Of a DNA stretch of 64,000 nt, positions 11,015 to 21,415 are shown one piece after another; within the stretch, counting starts at the first letter, position 1; every line of letters begins with the position of its first letter. The position numbers and the translations under genes are program-made. This DNA is from Sepiola atlantica (lineage: Eukaryota > Mollusca > Cephalopoda > Sepiida > Sepiolidae): positions 104,252,083 to 104,316,082 of the forward strand of contig OY744532.1 of the NCBI GenBank assembly GCA_963556195.1. The letters are read 5' to 3'. The notes beneath the pieces are model-generated. The model was not told the origin of the DNA. It was given only the letters and a program-made list of their open reading frames with translations, and made no database searches.

Positions 11015-12052
11015 ATGTATCTCCCATCGGGGATTGAACCCAGTGTTCTGGTTCTAAGATGCGGAGAATTGTTGGAAATGACAAGAAAATCAATTATTCA
11101 ACTACACATAGATGGTTCAGGGTACAGAAAAATTTCAACAATGTTGAATATCCCAATTTCGACCATCGGTGACACAATTCGTAGATGGAAGGCATACCAG
11201 TGCATATCAGGGCGTCCTTCCAAAATTTCTAACCGTATGGCTCGACATTTGGTTCTTGAAGTTAAGAAGAATCCACGAATTACTCGTTCTGAACTCCAAA
11301 AAAATTTAGAAGATACCGGGACACGTGTATGCAAGAATACAATTAGGACAGTACTTCGAAAAAAAGGATTCCAATCTCTGACACCAAGAAAAACCCCTTT
11401 TTTAAAGCCAGTTCATATCAAGAATCGTTTGAAATTTGCCAAAGAACATTTGGAGAAACCTTCAAGTTTTTGGGATAAAATATTATGGTCAGACGAAACG
11501 AAAATTGAGATATTTGGTCGAAACAGTGTAAGTCATGTTTGGAGACAAAAGAACTCAGAATTTGATCCAAATAATACCATCCCTACAGTGAAGTTTGGAG
11601 ACGGTAGTATAATGGTTTGGGGTTGTTTATCTTCTTCCGGCCCTGGAAAACTTCACATCATAGAAGGGAGAATGAATTCCCAAATGTATCGGGTTTAACT
11701 TCAAAATAATCTGACTAAATCTGCAGATGATTTGAACCTACCTAATGATTGAATATTCCAATAGGACAACGATCCCAAGCACACGGCTAAGGAAACTACT
11801 TCATGGTTTGGTAAGAATGAAATAGAGGTATTAGGATGGCCAAGTCAATCACCTGACCTCAATCCAATTGAAAATCTGTGGCGAGAGTTGGAGTTAATTG
11901 TACAAAAGAAAGATCCGAGGAATCTGACAGAACTTCAACGAATCTGCCAAGAAGACTGGGATAACATTCCAGTTTGTAACAATCTTGTAAGAAAGTATCC
12001 AAAACGTGTGCAAGTTGTTAAGGCCAGTAGATGGCATATTACTAAGTATTAA
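11015..12052 (+). pseudogene. Tc1-like transposase (DD34E), three internal stops
   Basis: One continuous frame of 345 codons from the ATG at 11015 to TAA at 12050-12052, broken only by TAA at 11696, TGA at 11750 and TAG at 11762, with no frameshift. The N-terminal helix-turn-helix region (IIQLHIDGSGYRKIS, then IRRWK) and the GRPSKIS linker are clear. Catalytic residues are visible: Asp in 'LWSDETKIE', Asp in 'DNDPKHT' just after the last stop, and Glu in 'LNPIENLW', with 34 residues between the second and third. Length matches the family. The native start may be the later ATG before TRKSII. The stops lie just before the second catalytic Asp, so the truncated product would lack it. Confidence 0.96.
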
Positions 12053-12059
12053 AACAATT

Positions 12060-12271
12060 TTTTTTCTTTGTATCGGATACTTTTTGAACTTTAAATATGA
12101 CATTTATGTAATTATCAAGTGAATGCGTAATTATATATAATTTTTGATACGAGGATTGTATTTATCATGCAAAAATACATTAGAATAGCATTTGTTTTTA
12201 TCGTTTTTGCTTTGGTGTAATAAAAATAAATCAACTTTTTGCTTTGTATCGGATACTTATTGCACCCACTG
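12060..12271 (-). repeat. Right terminal inverted repeat (IR/DR)
   Basis: Reverse complement of the left end. Its outermost bases CCCACTG abut a TA target dinucleotide at 12272-12273. Confidence 0.95.
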
Positions 12272-12562
12272 TATATATATAAATGTTGAGGTCAATATCT
12301 TAAATGTGTATCTGAACTGTCTTTTAAATTTGTGTTCTTTTTTTCCTTCTTAAGTGATTTCAACTGGGTCAATCCCCTGTGTGGTATTGTCAATTGTTGA
12401 GGTTAATATCCTGGATTTGTATTTGCCTAGCAAGGTGCTTGCTAGGTAGCAAAACACGTGTAGAGAACAATAGCTTTATAAAATAAATAAATACTAAAAT
12501 AAAAGATCATTTTGTTGTGATCTATCCTCTCTGGAAGAAAGGAAAATATCTTGGTAAACTCT

Positions 12563-12565
<3 letters not shown>

Positions 12566-12617
<52 letters not shown>
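12566..12617. repeat. (TA)n array
   Basis: About 52 bp of TA at the 3' side of the minus-strand unit that follows. Confidence 0.95.
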
Positions 12618-12620
<3 letters not shown>

Positions 12621-12770
12621 ATCTACATAGAGACTGTTTCGCTGTATCACAGCTCTTCAGTGCAGCTAGACCAGTTAGTGCCTCAAGCCGGGATTGAAAC
12701 TCTACCGTCGAGCTGACAGTCGGCGCTCCTACCTATCACTACGCTATCATACGACCAGTTAGTGTCTAAT
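12618..12770 (-). repeat. tRNA-derived SINE-like unit with hammerhead-like core, family C
   Basis: Minus strand: an A-box-like TAGCGTAGTGATAGGTAGG (about 12750-12732) and a B-box-like GAGTTTCAATCCC (about 12704-12692), then CTGAAGA (12660-12654), a perfect five-pair stem II GCTGT/ACAGC with loop GAT, and GAAA (12640-12637). The next bases, CAGTC, leave room for only a one-base stem III loop, so a single copy would not fold as a standard hammerhead. A second partial copy lies at 12816-12872. Confidence 0.65.
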
Positions 12771-12815
12771 GGCAGTTGGCGATATCCTTACAAATTAGCT
12801 CTACCCAGAAGGGAG

Positions 12816-12872
12816 CTTCATATAGTCATCCACATACTAACTGTTTCGCTGTATCACAGCTCGTCAGTATAT
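12816..12872 (-). repeat. Partial second copy of family C hammerhead region
   Basis: Minus strand CTGACGA (12867-12861), stem II GCTGT/ACAGC, GAAA (12847-12844). The stem II bases are identical to those at 12654-12641, with a substitution only at the variable position 7 of the core. The tRNA-like head is absent. Confidence 0.65.
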
Positions 12873-12961
12873 AAATCATCAAGAAATGAGAGTGTTACGG
12901 GTTTCGTTCAGAGAAACGAACATCTTCGGAAAAGTGAAGATTTTAAATGTATTCAATAACC

Positions 12962-12962
<1 letters not shown>

Positions 12963-13036
<74 letters not shown>

Positions 13037-13056
13037 CCTTGGATATTTGTAACAAG

Positions 13057-13094
<38 letters not shown>
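12963..13094. repeat. Two (TA)n arrays
   Basis: TA from 12963 to 13034 and again from about 13062 to 13095, separated by 28 bp. Confidence 0.95.
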
Positions 13095-13102
<8 letters not shown>

Positions 13103-13139
13103 TAATATAAATATATATATTTATTTAATGATAAATATT

Positions 13140-13285
13140 TAATTATTATATACATACGTATACGTTTTATCTATGCAGAACCGGTCGTACGATCCGAACC
13201 CTGGAACAAGAGTCGCCTTTGACTCAATTCCGAACGCTCCAACAAATGAGGCCAAAATCCAACCGTTATACTGTTATCCAATAAA
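13140..13285 (-). repeat. Decayed tRNA-headed unit, probable family A
   Basis: Minus strand: TTGGCCTCATTTG (A-box region), CAGGGTTCGGATCG (B-box-like), then CTGCATAGATAAAACGTATA, whose ACGTATACGT stem III matches copy A (4638-4629). Stem II and part of the core are missing. Confidence 0.5.
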
Positions 13286-13298
13286 TTTACAATGTGCA

Positions 13299-13301
<3 letters not shown>

Positions 13302-13339
<38 letters not shown>

Positions 13340-13437
13340 AGCGAATTATTTATACTTTAAATTATATATATTTTTACTGCTATCTATTTTATATTGAATG
13401 AAATATATATTCTAAAATTATATATATAATTAAATAG

Positions 13438-13470
<33 letters not shown>

Positions 13471-13749
13471 AAATGAAATAAATATTTATACATATATATT
13501 ATAGACATTTGAAAAAAACAAGAACGTTATTTTTTCAATTTCTTAACATATATTTATAAAATTAATAAAATCGGTTTTTATAAATATATGTCTCTACTAG
13601 AGACATATATTCATGACAAATTATTTCATTCATTTAATAAATACATATACAAATCAAAAATAACTTTTATTGTTTTTTATTTCATAATTCTATAATACAT
13701 TTCAAAATGCGTTTTCTTTAAATTCATTTATATTTATATATATTGAATG

Positions 13750-13797
<48 letters not shown>
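13302..13797. repeat. TA-rich low-complexity region
   Basis: Three TA arrays (about 13302-13335, 13439-13464 and 13757-13797) separated by very AT-rich DNA. An inverted pair of TATAAATATATGT-like segments lies near 13545 and 13580. Confidence 0.85.
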
Positions 13798-13800
<3 letters not shown>

Positions 13801-14439
13801 TAAGTAATGCGTTATATTGATATACGATATGCTGTTAACGTATCTCATACAGAAACATTATCCGTGTGTTTGTATCCCATTTCGTTGATGTAAGTAATAG
13901 CCTCATCTCCAGAGGACACTTTTTTCACTCTAGACGCAGATGTATGCGTCCACGTGTGAAACATTTATTACCAACGCGCCGAATGAAGGAACTTCCCATC
14001 CACCAGGTCGAACGAGACGGTGGGACATTCATCATCTCCTAAGCGTGCTCTTGAGTCGTGTGGTTAATGTTGTCTCTGTGTGTTGTTGTTGTTGTCTATA
14101 GCGCGGGCGAGTTGCGAGCGCCGATACATCCATCAATCGGAGCACGGCTTTGAGATATATTACAGTCAGTAGTCAACCTCTGGAGCAAATTAAGTTAAAG
14201 CCATGTTTCCAATACTATGCTTTTCTAAAAGACGGTTTGGTTTAGCTTGGCCCTTTTTTTACATATTAATTAAGGATTATTATGTCACAAGGTTGCCTTT
14301 TAATGTAGGCGATATCCTACCACTCCAAATAGGATATAAGATTAGACAAACATATCAATTGTATCTGTAAAGAACGATTTCCCAGTCTATGACCGAGGAG
14401 AAAACAGATGCCACCCTTTGATTCTAACCGTAAGGACGG

Positions 14440-14965
14440 GAAGTGCCATTTTAATCAACTCGTAGACATTGTTTGCCATATAGCCTCTTCTCTTTAGCGT
14501 CATTCATTAAAGTGACACATATATTTTAGTGGCGGTGCTGGCCGACAACCTCCGTCATAATTACCATCATCATATTCAATTGTAAAGCCGGTTTTACATG
14601 CTGGCCTATGTAGGGAGATTTGTATAAATTGTGTTACAAACAAACCTTTCTCTTACAAGGTCTTTATTAATAAATTGATACAAATTGCTATACATAGGCC
14701 ATCGTGTAAAACCGTCTTAAAACTGGTAAGCACGGGGAGTGACATTTTAATAAACTCTTGGACATTGTTTGAGATATAGCTTTTCTTTTTTTGCGGGCTG
14801 TACCAAAGCGTCATTCATTAAGGTTACACATATATTTTAGTGACAGTGCTGGCCGACAACCTCCGTCATAATTACCATCATCATATTCAGTTTTACACAG
14901 CTTTACATGCTGGCCTATGTAGGGCGGTTTATATAAATTGATTTCCAAACAAACCTTTCTCTTAC
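14440..14965 (+). repeat. Local direct duplication, period about 300 bp
   Basis: A 200-bp segment, including TGCTGGCCGACAACCTCCG and TACATGCTGGCCTATGTAGG, occurs near 14455-14650 and again near 14750-14955. The copies differ by substitutions and small indels. Confidence 0.85.
14588..14712. repeat. Imperfect hairpin (inverted repeat), about 45-bp arms
   Basis: GGTTTTACATGCTGGCCTATG on the left returns in reverse complement as CATAGGCCATCGTGTAAAACC on the right, with more pairing towards the centre. It may be a small MITE; only its left arm is present in the second copy of the surrounding duplication. Confidence 0.6.
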
Positions 14966-14986
14966 CCTAACCCTAGCCCTAATCCT
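14960..14986 (+). repeat. Short telomere-like (CCCTAA) tract
   Basis: About four units of CCCTAA with one substitution, at the right end of the duplicated segment. Too short to be more than suggestive. Confidence 0.5.
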
Positions 14987-15739
14987 TTGTTAACTTTCTT
15001 TCTCCCGTGTTCACCATTATCACTATCTGCTATGTTTTCATGTGCCTTCTCCTGTGAACTGACAATTCTACCTTGATGTTCTACATCTACTCATCCAAGA
15101 ACGAACATCCATTCTTTCAACGTAGATATACCATCAAAGTATCCTGTTTTGCACATATCTCTTGATACTGCCAAGATCTAAAGATCCCCTGAGGTCATCA
15201 GATCTAACCCTTTGTTTAAGCCTGATATTAAACATCCATCGTATCATTCTCATGTTATTTATCTCCATACATTTCATGTTCTCCACTTTCACTGACCAGT
15301 TCTACTTCAATACATCATAACACTGCGTACACATGTCTGGTAGACTATTCCCTTTGTCAACGGTCGTAATGCTTTGCTGAGTTGTAATGGAATAAGTTCC
15401 CTGAACTTACCTTATTACCTCCTCAACTTTACTTTATTATGATTCCCCTAAAACCCTTTTTAAATAATGCTAAAAACCTGCATTTGGGGGAAGGCATGTG
15501 TATTAATAAGTATCTGATACGTATTGCGAAAATATAACAACTAGTGTTGGTATCTGAATTTTCACAATCGCTTCCTTTGCATTAAACAAAATTAAACCAT
15601 ATCAAGTCCACATTACCTACGCCTAGGAGCTATGGTGCAATATTCATAAATATAGGTCAATTAGTTTAGCAGTGAATCCTATACATATAAATATATAAAC
15701 ATATACAGATACACATTATATATATATATATATTTTATT

Positions 15740-15836
15740 TTGGTACAGAAAAATTAGTACAACATCCGTACCGTCGGTTTCAAGCACAGAAAGACTTAGC
15801 CATCCGGCTCTAATGTTGTACTCATTTTTCTGTACC
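15740..15836. repeat. Inverted repeat containing a decayed hammerhead-like unit
   Basis: GGTACAGAAAAATTAGTACA on the left pairs with TGTACTCATTTTTCTGTACC on the right. Between them, on the minus strand, a stem III block ACC-GAC-GGT-A like that of copy B (29.2 kb) is preserved after GAAA, but the core strand has lost two bases and the position-9 A. Confidence 0.6.
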
Positions 15837-15935
15837 AGAATAAATAAATATTACACTCTTAATTTTTAATGTTTATCTTTTATTCTCAATAATCGAGAAC
15901 TCTGCTGGATTTTTTCCTGCTATATTACAAAGATG

Positions 15936-15938
<3 letters not shown>

Positions 15939-15993
<55 letters not shown>
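15939..15993. repeat. (TA)n array
   Basis: About 54 bp of TA directly before dispersed repeat D. Confidence 0.95.
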
Positions 15994-15997
<4 letters not shown>

Positions 15998-16004
15998 ATG
16001 GTAA

Positions 16005-16195
16005 TAATGCAGGTAAAAATATCCACAGAGTGGTAATCCAGATAATTTTAACCGGGTTTATAAAAAGTGATCAATATCAAAATAGAGCTTTATATATGAT
16101 CATTTTATTTACATAAACATGTACAAAATCTGCGACACTGGCATGTCGATGTTATCGATCAACAGTTACTATAAACTGAGATCTCCGTTGGATAA
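16005..16195 (+). repeat. Dispersed repeat D, copy 1
   Basis: About 190 bp, recognised by ACCGGGTTTATAAAAAGTG and the block CATGTCGATGTTATCGATCA, recurring at 47322-47500 with high identity and in partial inverted copies to 47800. Each full copy starts right after a (TA)n array. There is no coding potential and no tRNA box that I trust. Confidence 0.85.
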
Positions 16196-16386
16196 AGAGG
16201 TGTTTCCACGAAATGTGTCATGGAACACAGGCATACACATGTGATTACTTTGTTTTGACTAAACAAGTAAGATTTACGATAATAAAACAATCACTTCGCT
16301 GTCGTTCTTCTTCTCAACACCGACATATTTCAATTTCTTGCATTGCGATAGCCTTTTACAACCCTTTTATTTATACACACACACAC

Positions 16387-16431
<45 letters not shown>
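16387..16431. repeat. (TA)n array
   Basis: About 45 bp of TA preceded by a short (AC)n run. Confidence 0.95.
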
Positions 16432-16434
<3 letters not shown>

Positions 16435-16439
16435 CATAT

Positions 16440-16620
16440 AAATTTTTATTTGAAATATTAAAGTTGTTTATTAACTTAGAGACGATATCGTTTCGGGTGT
16501 TTATCCTCATCAGTTCAGGACTGGTAGTTGTACGCATTCGCCTGGGATCGAACGTAGTTCGTAGATTCAGGCTAGAATCACAAGACAAACGCTCATGACC
16601 ACATGGTCGTTGACAATCTA
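16440..16620 (-). repeat. tRNA-headed SINE-like unit with hammerhead-like motif, family G
   Basis: Minus strand: a tRNA-like head with B-box-like CGTTCGATCCCAGG (about 16559-16546), then CTGATGA (16513-16507), stem II GG..CC weakened by a mismatch, GAAA (16494-16491), stem III ACG/CGT with loop ATAT and the classic GTC cleavage triplet (C at 16481). Stem I pairs poorly. An AT-rich tail leads into the (TA)n array at 16387-16431. Confidence 0.65.
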
Positions 16621-16698
16621 CACAGAAGGTAATTGAAATTAAGATGCACTTATCCGGGGAGGCAAGAGAAGTGTCATTGCTGTCTCGTGCATAACTCG

Positions 16699-16699
<1 letters not shown>

Positions 16700-16788
<89 letters not shown>

Positions 16789-16809
16789 CATATGTATATA
16801 TATATATAC

Positions 16810-16858
<49 letters not shown>
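16700..16858. repeat. Long (TA)n array
   Basis: About 159 bp of TA with TACATA interruptions, among the longest in the window. Confidence 0.95.
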
Positions 16859-16859
<1 letters not shown>

Positions 16860-17349
16860 CGTTAGGTAGAGGAAGAAAGAAAGAGAAAGAGGCGAAGTCA
16901 GCATTAGTATGAACACCTGGAATTCGATTAAATGTCACTGCTGATGTGTCTAAATCTGGATGGTAAGAAACGTTCATAATAAGCGCTAAAACCAGACTCG
17001 TTTTATGTGACAGTTTTAAAAGCAATTACATGTGATTTATTCCAATTTTCACAAGACATTTTAAGACGAAAAAGCTTACAGTAGATAAATAGTCTAATTG
17101 CATGGCCGTCAATCAAAACCAGGAAGATTTAAATGAGCATGTGTCAATGGCTACAACAGACAAACAGACAGACAGACAGACTGAGAAAATAATCCGAAAT
17201 AGTTTTTTATTTATTTATTTTTCTATTTTATCTCCATTTAGTATATTAATCTCTGATAGAGTTTTAGTATCTATCTAAGTTGAACCGATACTTCTATAAA
17301 TATATATTATACTATCGTTTGATGCGTAATCTAGTTTACTATACTATTT

Positions 17350-17465
17350 CTTAGCCTCTGGGTGTGCCAGGTTCGAATCAAGTTCGTTCCACAGAAACAC
17401 TTTCATTGAAACCCACACCTGACCTTGTGTCTAACCTTCTAGATAAGGAGGTTAATAAAATATTA
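17350..17465 (+). repeat. tRNA-derived SINE-like fragment, family B
   Basis: A B-box-like CAGGTTCGAATCAAG followed by GTTCCACAGAAACACTTTC aligns with the body of the unit at 30465-30690. The A box is not preserved. Confidence 0.45.
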
Positions 17466-17959
17466 TCTTTCAATGATCAATTAGTGACGAGGGCGTAGTA
17501 TCTGCTCTATTGTCATTATACCATTATCCCAGGCATTACCTCGTCCTATTTTAAGAGTGTAATTTAGTATCTGTTCTATTGTCATGATAGCAGGTTTCCA
17601 GTCTATCAAACATATGCGACTGAGAGCGCTCAAAAGAAGATAACATATATACGTTTTATTTCTCTACGATGTGCTAACCCTAATGTACATACGTTTTATT
17701 GATCTACGATGTGCTTATGAAAAATAACGTGACTATGTTTGATATGTTCTGTGTGCGATATGGGCGCATGAATACGTTCTTATTTGACTTGATATCTTCG
17801 GAACAGATAACTCTAATGTGAGTACTCTGATACGATGACATGATTATATATTTTCGCCTACTTTTCCCCACCACGATAGTGCACCCTCTCAAATTACGCC
17901 GAACATCTGGCATTTCCTTGTCCACAACGACATCGCCATACAAAACCAGCTCCATTCAA

Positions 17960-18590
17960 CTTATTTTTTACTTATTGAACTTTATCACTTTTACATAGTG
18001 ATCATCAAGATGCCACGTTTTAAGGGCATAGTCTGCGCCAAGATCGCAGCGTGGAGCTACAGGAAATATGAAGAATCCCCTTTGCTTTAATAAGCCATTA
18101 TGGCTGACATTATTTCCAGATCTAAAACTGAAGACGTATGTCCAGTCCGTTGCTAAGATCACTGGAAAAATGGTTGGGTCATTCTAATGATCCACAACGT
18201 ACATGTCTCCAGTAGCAATCTTCTACTGACATAAAAGTCAGATACGTCCTAAGACTAGGTACTGCTGCCACTTAAGCTGAGGTGGCGCCATATAACTATT
18301 TGCTACTTATATAGAGTACAACATCGACTTTGAAATCCAGCGGAGAGTATCTCTTCTCATCTCTACAACTCTTTTCCTCGCAGAAGATACGTTGGTAGTT
18401 TCTTTCTACTCTATATTATTTCTGTGGGAGGTGCTCGACTGAGTTTCAATCTTCGGTTCTTCCTTGTAAACATTCTCAGCGAAAATACATTATGCTATCA
18501 CATGGAAAATAGACTTTCCTTTCTTCTCGATTTTGCCAAGCGTCAGGCTAAATTCGTATTCTTCTTTCAAGGCTTCCCGTCTGTGGAGCA
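17960..18590 (+). pseudogene. Decayed LINE 3' region, same family as 27.4-28.7 kb
   Basis: DNA here aligns with the relic at 28050-28480 (for example TTGCTAAGATCACTGGAAAAAT against TTGCTAAGGTTGCTGGGAAAAT). Three-frame reading on + gives short blocks resembling the C-terminal end of a jockey-like reverse transcriptase (thumb and tail), with many stops and frameshifts. No catalytic motif is preserved. Confidence 0.5.
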
Positions 18591-18619
18591 TATTACAGCA
18601 TAACTGCTTTCTTGTTAAT

Positions 18620-18624
<5 letters not shown>

Positions 18625-18696
<72 letters not shown>
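18625..18696. repeat. (AC)n passing into (TA)n
   Basis: AC dinucleotides from 18625 to about 18662, then TA to 18696. Confidence 0.95.
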
Positions 18697-18700
<4 letters not shown>

Positions 18701-18820
18701 AGTCAATGAAAAAATAAATAAATAAACCTGCAAATGGAAGCAAATCAATATCTTCAGTTGTTCAGAACAAGGAGCATTTAGTAAATAAAAATATTTATTC
18801 TTCTTCTCTTTCAATTTCAT

Positions 18821-18866
18821 TCCTTACGCCCGGCTTTTCAAAGATTAAAATCTTATCATCAGAGGA
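18821..18866 (-). ncRNA. Type-I hammerhead ribozyme motif (copy D)
   Basis: Minus strand. Core CTGATGA at 18862-18856. Stem II pairs AAGATT (18854-18849) with AATCTT (18846-18841), with a U-U mismatch next to the core and a tight loop. GAAA is 18839-18836. Stem III runs 18836-18826 with loop CGG: an A-U pair, an A-G mismatch, then two G-C pairs. Position 17 is A (18825). Stem I pairs TCCT (18866-18863) with AGGA (18824-18821). All invariant core bases are present, but two mismatches make activity less certain than copy A or B. I see no tRNA head upstream. Confidence 0.65.
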
Positions 18867-19084
18867 GGTACTGATTGATAAGTTGACAGATAAGGACAGT
18901 CAAAATTCGAAATTAAAAAAAAGTGTTTTTTTTAAGTTCTAAAAGTTCAAACGGGTATGTTTCAATGTAAATGAAAGTCACCAAAAACGGAAATCCAACT
19001 AGTATGGGGTTCAAATGTAATTGGTAAATCCAGAAGAATCTGTGTGAAAATCCGACGACGAAGATTCCACCCAAGCTCGCAGTT

Positions 19085-19187
<103 letters not shown>

Positions 19188-19229
19188 ACGTTAGAAATAA
19201 ATAAGTGAACCCAACAATTCAGTCATGTA

Positions 19230-19275
19230 ACGTTATAATTTATTTCTTCTCGACATGACGAGAATCATCAGACGT
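19230..19275 (-). ncRNA. Type-I hammerhead ribozyme motif (copy C)
   Basis: Minus strand. Core CTGATGA at 19271-19265. Stem II is a perfect six-pair TTCTCG (19264-19259) with CGAGAA (19252-19247), loop TCATGT. GAAA is 19246-19243. Stem III pairs ATA (19243-19241) with TAT (19237-19235), loop AAT. Position 17 is A (19234). Stem I pairs ACGT (19275-19272) with ACGT (19233-19230). Stem sequences are unlike those of the other copies although the core is the same. Confidence 0.75.
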
Positions 19276-19534
19276 GCTGCTAAGACTGGTGGCTTCTGAA
19301 TGAAAAATGGAAGCAATCACGCCGATATAGGGAGAAGAAAGTAGGAGGAAGGAGCGAGGAGGAACATGTACTGCGGTGTTTCTCATTCGTTCAGTGTCTC
19401 ATTGATGAATCTGTTTACCACCCTGGAACCCATGTGAATACCAACCACCACCTACCACACATACCTGGCATGTCAAGAGGTATGACCTAGTGAGCTCAGG
19501 TTTCAGAAATCTAGTGGCCCCTTCCTGGAGCTAA

Positions 19535-20510
19535 CACTTCATCTTCATATGTAATACATAGATATTCGAATATTCTATTAAAGTTGTTATTTTCCGTCTG
19601 AAACTAGTTAGTAAAGAAGTTAAGAATATTAATTTCCTCTCACCAATTTACCAGGTTACTACGTTATTCTATATCGTTCTTGTAGGTTATTGGTCTTAAC
19701 GGATTCCAGGACAAGAATTCATCTAGTCTGGTAGAGTATGCAGCTTAGTTCTATTACTATAGACAACATCACTTGAAGAAGGTTCACTATTCCTCGGGAG
19801 TTTGGGTTGTTATACCGAATGGATCTTATTTGTGCTGCGAATATTGTTATTTTTAATATTTAGTCACAGTTTACATGTAGGACGATAGTATCCTCATGCC
19901 AGGTTGTCCTGAAAACCCCTTGCACAGAGAGACCTCAGACCCTCGAAGGCAGTGTCTATTAAGCATTCCAGTACTTACATTTAGTCGGCATTCAAGTTCT
20001 CTTCTGTAGGTATTCAAGTACTCTCCTGTTTTATTTTACTTCAGTCGAAGTTCTCAGAAATCAAGGTGTTCCTACATGGGGCTAAAACTTAATCTCTATA
20101 TGAGATACATAGATATTCGAATATTCTATTAAAGTTCTCTTTTATTTCTCAAACACTGAGTTAAGAACATTAATTTTCTTCTCTCCAATTGGCCAGTTAA
20201 CTATACTGCAGTATATCTTTCTTGTGATCTTCTGATCATAGCGGTTTCCAGGACAAGAATTCATCTAGTCTGGTGGAGTATCCAGCTAAGTGTTGTTACT
20301 TTAGGAAACATCACTAGAAGAAGATGCACTATTCCTCGTATGAGCAAGTGTATAGCCACGCTGAGGGGATCTTATTTGTGCTGGAAATAATATGTTATTT
20401 TTAATATCTGGTCAGACTTTACTTGGAGGGGTAGGTATCCTCTTGTCAGGTTATCCTTACAAATCCTTGTACAGAGTTACCGGAAACACTCGGAGATAGT
20501 GTCTAGTAGG
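19535..20510 (+). repeat. Tandem duplication, unit about 551 bp
   Basis: Segments 19535-19965 and 20085-20510 align throughout. Landmarks: CATAGATATTCGAATATTCT at 19557 and 20108, CAGGACAAGAATTCATCTAG, and GGATCTTATTTGTGCTG. Divergence is moderate, so the duplication is not recent. No coding potential is seen. Confidence 0.85.
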
Positions 20511-20873
20511 TAAGGAAACATTGTTAAACACAACAGAATACAACTGCTTTGTAATACCTTTATCATTTTTTCGATTTTTATAATAATCGTTTTAGTTTGA
20601 AAATCAAAAAGAGTAATAAATTACATATCACGAGTACTTTCGCTTTTTCATCGAATAACCTGTTTTTCGATTGAAAGAAAAGTAAAAGAAAAAGGTAGAA
20701 GGCAGAAACAAAACTGCGCTTAAAGAAGCAACAGCAGGCAATAGAGTTTTTAGGAGGTTAGAGGGGCGTGCTGGTTGAGATAAGTTTATTGATTCAGCCT
20801 TGAAAGATAGGTTTTTGTCTGAGTCATCATGTCACAATGAACGTATAGGCCGATGTTGGAAAGGGGCAAAATG

Positions 20874-20878
<5 letters not shown>

Positions 20879-20930
<52 letters not shown>
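20879..20930. repeat. (TA)n array
   Basis: About 52 bp of TA. Confidence 0.95.
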
Positions 20931-20933
<3 letters not shown>

Positions 20934-21107
20934 TAATGGTTCGAATGGTTTCGGTAGGAATCTGAATAAGAGAGTTTGATGTCCAATTAAGCAGAGCAAG
21001 TACACATTTGAAGGTGAGATTCATTAGATGCACATTTCGGTTGTGTACATAATATTCTATCCCGACCTTATTTTGGTCTCCTCAGATGTACCTTCAACCA
21101 CGATTCA

Positions 21108-21110
<3 letters not shown>

Positions 21111-21200
<90 letters not shown>
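21111..21200. repeat. (TA)n then (GA)n array
   Basis: TA to 21160, then GA dinucleotides to about 21200 with a decaying GAGAGTGAGT tail. Confidence 0.95.
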
Positions 21201-21206
<6 letters not shown>

Positions 21207-21281
21207 TGTGAGAGTGAGAGTGAGTAAGAAAGTATAAACATATCTTAAGGCAATTAAGTTACACAGTAACTTTTGTGTTTC

Positions 21282-21335
21282 ATTCATCTGATGAGTTCCT
21301 GCTACTTTCATCCTGGAATGAAAGCTTACTTGCTG
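21282..21335 (+). ncRNA. Hammerhead-like motif (copy J), cleavage site lost
   Basis: Plus strand. CTGATGA at 21288-21294, stem II GTTCC (21295-21299) with GGAAT (21315-21319), GAAA at 21320-21323, stem III AGC/GCT (21323-21325 with 21332-21334). Position 17 is G (21335), which hammerheads do not accept, and stem I does not pair, so this copy is predicted inactive. Confidence 0.5.
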
Positions 21336-21352
21336 GAAGTATATTCTCATAT

Positions 21353-21365
21353 TACTACTACTACG

Positions 21366-21414
<49 letters not shown>

Positions 21415-21415
21415 A
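21353..21415 (+). repeat. (TAC)n trinucleotide array
   Basis: About 60 bp of TAC/ACT with one CGA interruption. Confidence 0.95.

Larger units (their letters stand above)
10658..12271 (+). mobile_element. Complete Tc1-like DNA transposon with IR/DR termini
   Basis: 1614 bp, starting CAGTGGGTGCAATAAG and ending with its reverse complement, flanked by TA on both sides as expected for IS630/Tc1/mariner insertion. The terminal inverted repeats are about 210-220 bp. Each carries two direct repeats of the AAGTATCCGATACAAAG type, one at the tip (10671-10687; right end 12242-12258) and one about 190 bp inward (10859-10875; right 12066-12082), the IR/DR layout known from Sleeping Beauty-like elements. 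The single gene inside has three stop codons, so the copy cannot supply its own transposase. Its termini look intact and could still be mobilised in trans. Confidence 0.97.

Noticed and set aside
16639..17025. 128-codon minus-strand frame
   Set aside because: Most of it is Tyr-Ile repeat from the (TA)n array; the remainder has no recognisable motif.
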